Positions 38,255 through 40,757 of a stretch of DNA of 40,757 nucleotides are shown here, one piece after another; the first letter of the stretch is position 1, and each line of letters begins with the position of its first letter. The notes under the pieces are model-generated. The model was not told where the DNA came from, ran no database searches, and was given only the letters and a program-made list of their open reading frames with translations. Source of the DNA: Candidatus Borkfalkia excrementavium (GTDB lineage Bacteria > Bacillota > Clostridia > Christensenellales > Borkfalkiaceae). The position numbers and the translations under genes are program-made. The stretch lies in the NCBI GenBank assembly GCA_019115945.1, contig DXCO01000040.1, positions 1-40,757 on the forward strand, in the 5' to 3' direction.

Positions 38255-39445
38255 TTACGATTTTTTCTCAAATCGGAAATTGTCGAAATAAAACACCAAT
38301 TCGCCCGCATCGATATATTCGGCCCATGCGATTTTGATAAAGCCCGGATTGGATACGACATCCTCAGAGAAATTGGTAAAATCCACAGAATAGGTAACCC
38401 ATTGTCCTCTGCGCGCAGATACATTCGTCGCCGTCCAGTTGCTGCCGCCCTGCGAGTAGAATTCGGGGAAGAAGGTGCGGTTCTGCGTTTCGGCGTATAC
38501 TTCAAAGCAGAATCGATACTCTGACCACTCTTCTGAAGGGATATTCATGAATCCGCTCTCGCGCACGATCTTTTCGGGGATCGTAAATCTCGGCCACGAG
38601 CCTTCCGTCGCATCTCCCGGTTTCGTGACGATCCTGAGTACTTTTTCTCCGCTCGGTGCGGTCAGGCCATATTCTGCGGCCTCCACAATACTCATATCGG
38701 GGATACATTTGGTATTCGGGCAGTCATAGGTAATGATATACTGTTGATACGCCTTTTCGAAATCGCAGATCTCCCCTTCGTCCAGTTCGATGATGTTTTC
38801 CACTTCGACCGGCTCGTCGAGACGACGCATGACCACGTCGTCGAGATAGAACACGGGCGCGTCTTCCGGATCGCGCACGCCTGCGTTTTCAAACCCGAGA
38901 TAGATACCCTGTATATCCGTAATATCGTAAGACAGGTTGATAATGGTCAGATCGGGATAGTACACGATCTCGTTCCACCCGGGTTGCAGTTGAAATGTTC
39001 CCCCGCTCGCCCGCTCTGTATTGTTGATATCGACGATCGTTGTGACCAGTCCGAAATCGAGCGCGGCGGCCTCATCCTGTGCGTTGTAGATAAAGAAAGT
39101 AATGTAATCCACCAAAGAAAAATCGCAATAGTTAAACGAGAACAATTCGCTGGACAAGGGAAAGTAAACGTATGGTACCTTCTGCACCGAATAACCGCCC
39201 ATCGGCTGCAATTTTGCAGACGCCTCTCCGCCGTGTACGTACTGCGGATCTTCGTTGACGGAAACGACGCCGAAACTGTTCATCGGCCGCATGATCTGAA
39301 AATCGGGTGCCCACTTTTCGAAGTCAGCGATCACCACCTCTCCCGCTTGAGTATCCCCCTTGCTCTCATTTTCGTTGCAGCCGACAAAGGAAAAGAGGGA
39401 AAAGAGCAAGACGAAAGAAAGCATCAATCCGAATATTTTTTTCAT
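38255..39445 (-). CDS. Lipoprotein with two carbohydrate-binding-like jelly rolls
   Basis: A 396-residue lipoprotein: hydrophobic leader, lipobox FVGC (Cys about 23), then two related domains. Domain 1 (about 38-210) starts VVIADFEKWAPDF and ends APVFYLDDVVMRRL. Domain 2 (about 225-396) starts GEICDFEKAYQQY and ends LVFYFDNFRFEKK. The opening 'D-F-E-K' strand and closing 'F-Y-x-D-x-x' strand resemble the jelly rolls of the larger lipoprotein encoded next. No catalytic residues are recognised. AGGAGG seven bases before the second of two adjacent ATGs supports this start. Only 12 bases separate it from the stop of the DUF4091 gene, so they form one operon. Probably a glycan-binding partner of that enzyme. 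Confidence 0.8.
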   Translation of the reverse strand: MKKIFGLMLSFVLLFSLFSFVGCNENESKGDTQAGEVVIADFEKWAPDFQIMRPMNSFGVVSVNEDPQYVHGGEASAKLQPMGGYSVQKVPYVYFPLSSELFSFNYCDFSLVDYITFFIYNAQDEAAALDFGLVTTIVDINNTERASGGTFQLQPGWNEIVYYPDLTIINLSYDITDIQGIYLGFENAGVRDPEDAPVFYLDDVVMRRLDEPVEVENIIELDEGEICDFEKAYQQYIITYDCPNTKCIPDMSIVEAAEYGLTAPSGEKVLRIVTKPGDATEGSWPRFTIPEKIVRESGFMNIPSEEWSEYRFCFEVYAETQNRTFFPEFYSQGGSNWTATNVSARRGQWVTYSVDFTNFSEDVVSNPGFIKIAWAEYIDAGELVFYFDNFRFEKKS

Positions 39446-39457
39446 CATTTTTCCTCC

Positions 39458-40757
39458 TTATTTGGCGTAGACGACAGTGTCCGCAATATAGATGATGCGC
39501 GCGGGCTCTCCGGTCACTCCGCCCAGATAGAAGTTGACGTATTCGATCGCACCGAGTGTGCCCCAGCTCTTGGAGGTCAGGGAAACGGAAATGGTGTTCA
39601 TGCCTTTTTGCAGCGTTACGTTTGCCATTTCTACCAACACACGCTGATTTTCGTGCTTGGCCGCGATCATGAATGCGGGCGCATCCTCACCGTCATAGTA
39701 AATGTGGAAGATCACGCTGCTTGCCGTTTCGTCGATCCCCGTAAGGAGCGAGCCGGACACGCTGAACGACTGCGCCACGTCTGAAGCCGCCGACGGGACA
39801 TCCAACTTGACAAATTTGCCTGTAAGCGCAGAATCGACAGAAGAAGCGTCCACCAACGAATATACGGGGGTCACGCCCGAACCTGTAAATTCCGAAGCCG
39901 TCGTACTGTCGGCAAGATTCGCGCTGACTTTTCCGCCGAGATTCTGTTCGTAATAGTAGGTATTTCCGCCGACTTCCACGGATATGGACAGCATATTCTG
40001 TGCGTTTTCCAAAGGAATATCCAGCGTATAGATCTTTCCTCCCTCCACGTTCTGTGAAGAAGCGATCTCCGTGCCGTTGTTCTTGACCACAGCACCGTCC
40101 GCCGCATAGAAGCGATAATTTTTCGTACCGTATCCGTCGTCGCCGTAGTCGATGACGCAGAATTCCGCCTCTGATTGTGAAAGAGTCGCCAATTGCAGGA
40201 GCGCGTCGCGCGAAGACTGGAAATTTGCGCTCGTTGTAGACACGCGCGTACCGTCGTAGACGAGTTCGGTCAGGCTCTCCATCATTCTGTCCGCCGTGAA
40301 CGCGAGGGAGGAATCGTCCGCCGAAATCCTGTCGCTGACATCGCCGTACGTCTGTTTCATCGCATAGAGAAGTTCGTATTCTTCCAAACCGTCGCGGATC
40401 GCTTCAAGGCGCAGAGAGCCGACTGGGCCGTCAATCCCGTATTGTTTGCCGGGATAGAAAAGATAGCCGTCTCCGTTTACGTTGGGGAATCGCGACGCAC
40501 TGCCGCCGTAATAATCTTCGATCTCTTCGTATTTACTGCCGTTGTAGGCCGCATAAATATCTGTAGCCCAGAATAAATTCCCCACTACGTCATATTCTGC
40601 CATCATCCAGCCGAGAGCACGGGCAGAAAGAAGCGTATCTTCCATATGATATGTCGGATACGGCGCGCGCGGCGAAATACAGCCGTACCACCATTTTTCT
40701 TCCTGATCCGCATAATTGGCACGCTGCGCTTCCGAATCGTAATGCTGATACTGCGGA
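39458..40757 (-). CDS. DUF4091 / GH123-like glycoside hydrolase, 3' part only
   Basis: The frame is open to the right edge (last visible residues upstream read YADQEEKWWYGCISPRAPYP), so the N-terminal part lies outside the window. The visible part begins in the barrel domain: ARALGWMMAEYDVVGNLFW, then YLFYPGKQYGIDGPVGSLR and EAIRDGLEEYELLYAMKQ. The last is the signature of DUF4091 proteins, related to family GH123 N-acetyl-beta-galactosaminidases. After about 150 residues the protein changes to beta domains (about 165-432) with a jelly roll at the end (INFYLG-type strand and IIYIADTVVYAK). The catalytic acids are probably in the missing part. First visible gene of the lipoprotein operon. Confidence 0.75.
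   Translation of the reverse strand, partial: PQYQHYDSEAQRANYADQEEKWWYGCISPRAPYPTYHMEDTLLSARALGWMMAEYDVVGNLFWATDIYAAYNGSKYEEIEDYYGGSASRFPNVNGDGYLFYPGKQYGIDGPVGSLRLEAIRDGLEEYELLYAMKQTYGDVSDRISADDSSLAFTADRMMESLTELVYDGTRVSTTSANFQSSRDALLQLATLSQSEAEFCVIDYGDDGYGTKNYRFYAADGAVVKNNGTEIASSQNVEGGKIYTLDIPLENAQNMLSISVEVGGNTYYYEQNLGGKVSANLADSTTASEFTGSGVTPVYSLVDASSVDSALTGKFVKLDVPSAASDVAQSFSVSGSLLTGIDETASSVIFHIYYDGEDAPAFMIAAKHENQRVLVEMANVTLQKGMNTISVSLTSKSWGTLGAIEYVNFYLGGVTGEPARIIYIADTVVYAK

Overview
The window looks like a chromosomal segment from a gut-type Clostridia bacterium (Firmicutes). Support: near-consensus sigma-A promoters, strong AGGAGG ribosome sites, a CGAAC-N4-GTTCG-type LexA (SOS) box, a DUF1858 redox-disulfide protein and several secreted or lipoprotein glycan-handling genes. 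Assignment to the Christensenellales/Borkfalkiaceae is only a guess. Base composition is uneven: moderate overall, GC-rich in the phage head module (5.7-14.8 kb) and clearly AT-rich in the regulator array (24.6-27.5 kb). Most genes lie on the minus strand.

Layout. 0.3-5.5 kb: a membrane-anchored SASA-type acetylesterase, a PgcA-like phosphoglucomutase and two paralogous six-helix membrane proteins. 5.6-14.9 kb: a compact, apparently intact phage head/packaging module on the minus strand: ArpU-like regulator, TerL, truncated TerS-like protein, P22-like portal, scaffold, coat, neck protein, probable gp10-like nozzle protein and a small coiled-coil protein. It lacks any visible integrase, repressor, lysis, tail-fibre or ejection gene. 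A LexA-type palindrome lies upstream. A secreted SH3-like gene is inserted on the opposite strand inside the module. 15.1-17.7 kb: an 850-residue exported, membrane-anchored protein.

17.9-23.6 kb: a sugar-catabolic operon (two Gfo/Idh/MocA oxidoreductases, two metal-dependent TIM-barrel isomerases/epimerases, one ThuA protein) read divergently from an AraC-type regulator with a perfect consensus promoter. This combination fits oxidation-based (3-keto) glycoside breakdown. 23.7-27.5 kb: an AT-rich block with five consecutive genes, each encoding a protein made of two Xre-type helix-turn-helix domains. They face a gene of unknown function across an 18-bp inverted repeat that looks like an operator. 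27.6-28.4 kb: a DUF1858 gene, then about 620 bp without a gene that carries four perfect TTATCCACA DnaA boxes and several near-matches.

28.4-40.8 kb: glycan degradation, all minus strand: a glycerol-1-phosphate dehydrogenase-family protein coupled to a GH2 beta-galactosidase, a polysaccharide-deacetylase-like protein, a 1365-residue multi-domain lipoprotein, a second lipoprotein and the 3' part of a DUF4091 (GH123-like) gene cut by the window edge. Surface lipoproteins would bind glycan, the GH2 and DUF4091 enzymes trim it, and the oxidoreductase/isomerase operon could process the resulting sugars. The least explained items are the minimal SOS-linked head module, the double-Xre array with its operators, and the DnaA-box cluster.
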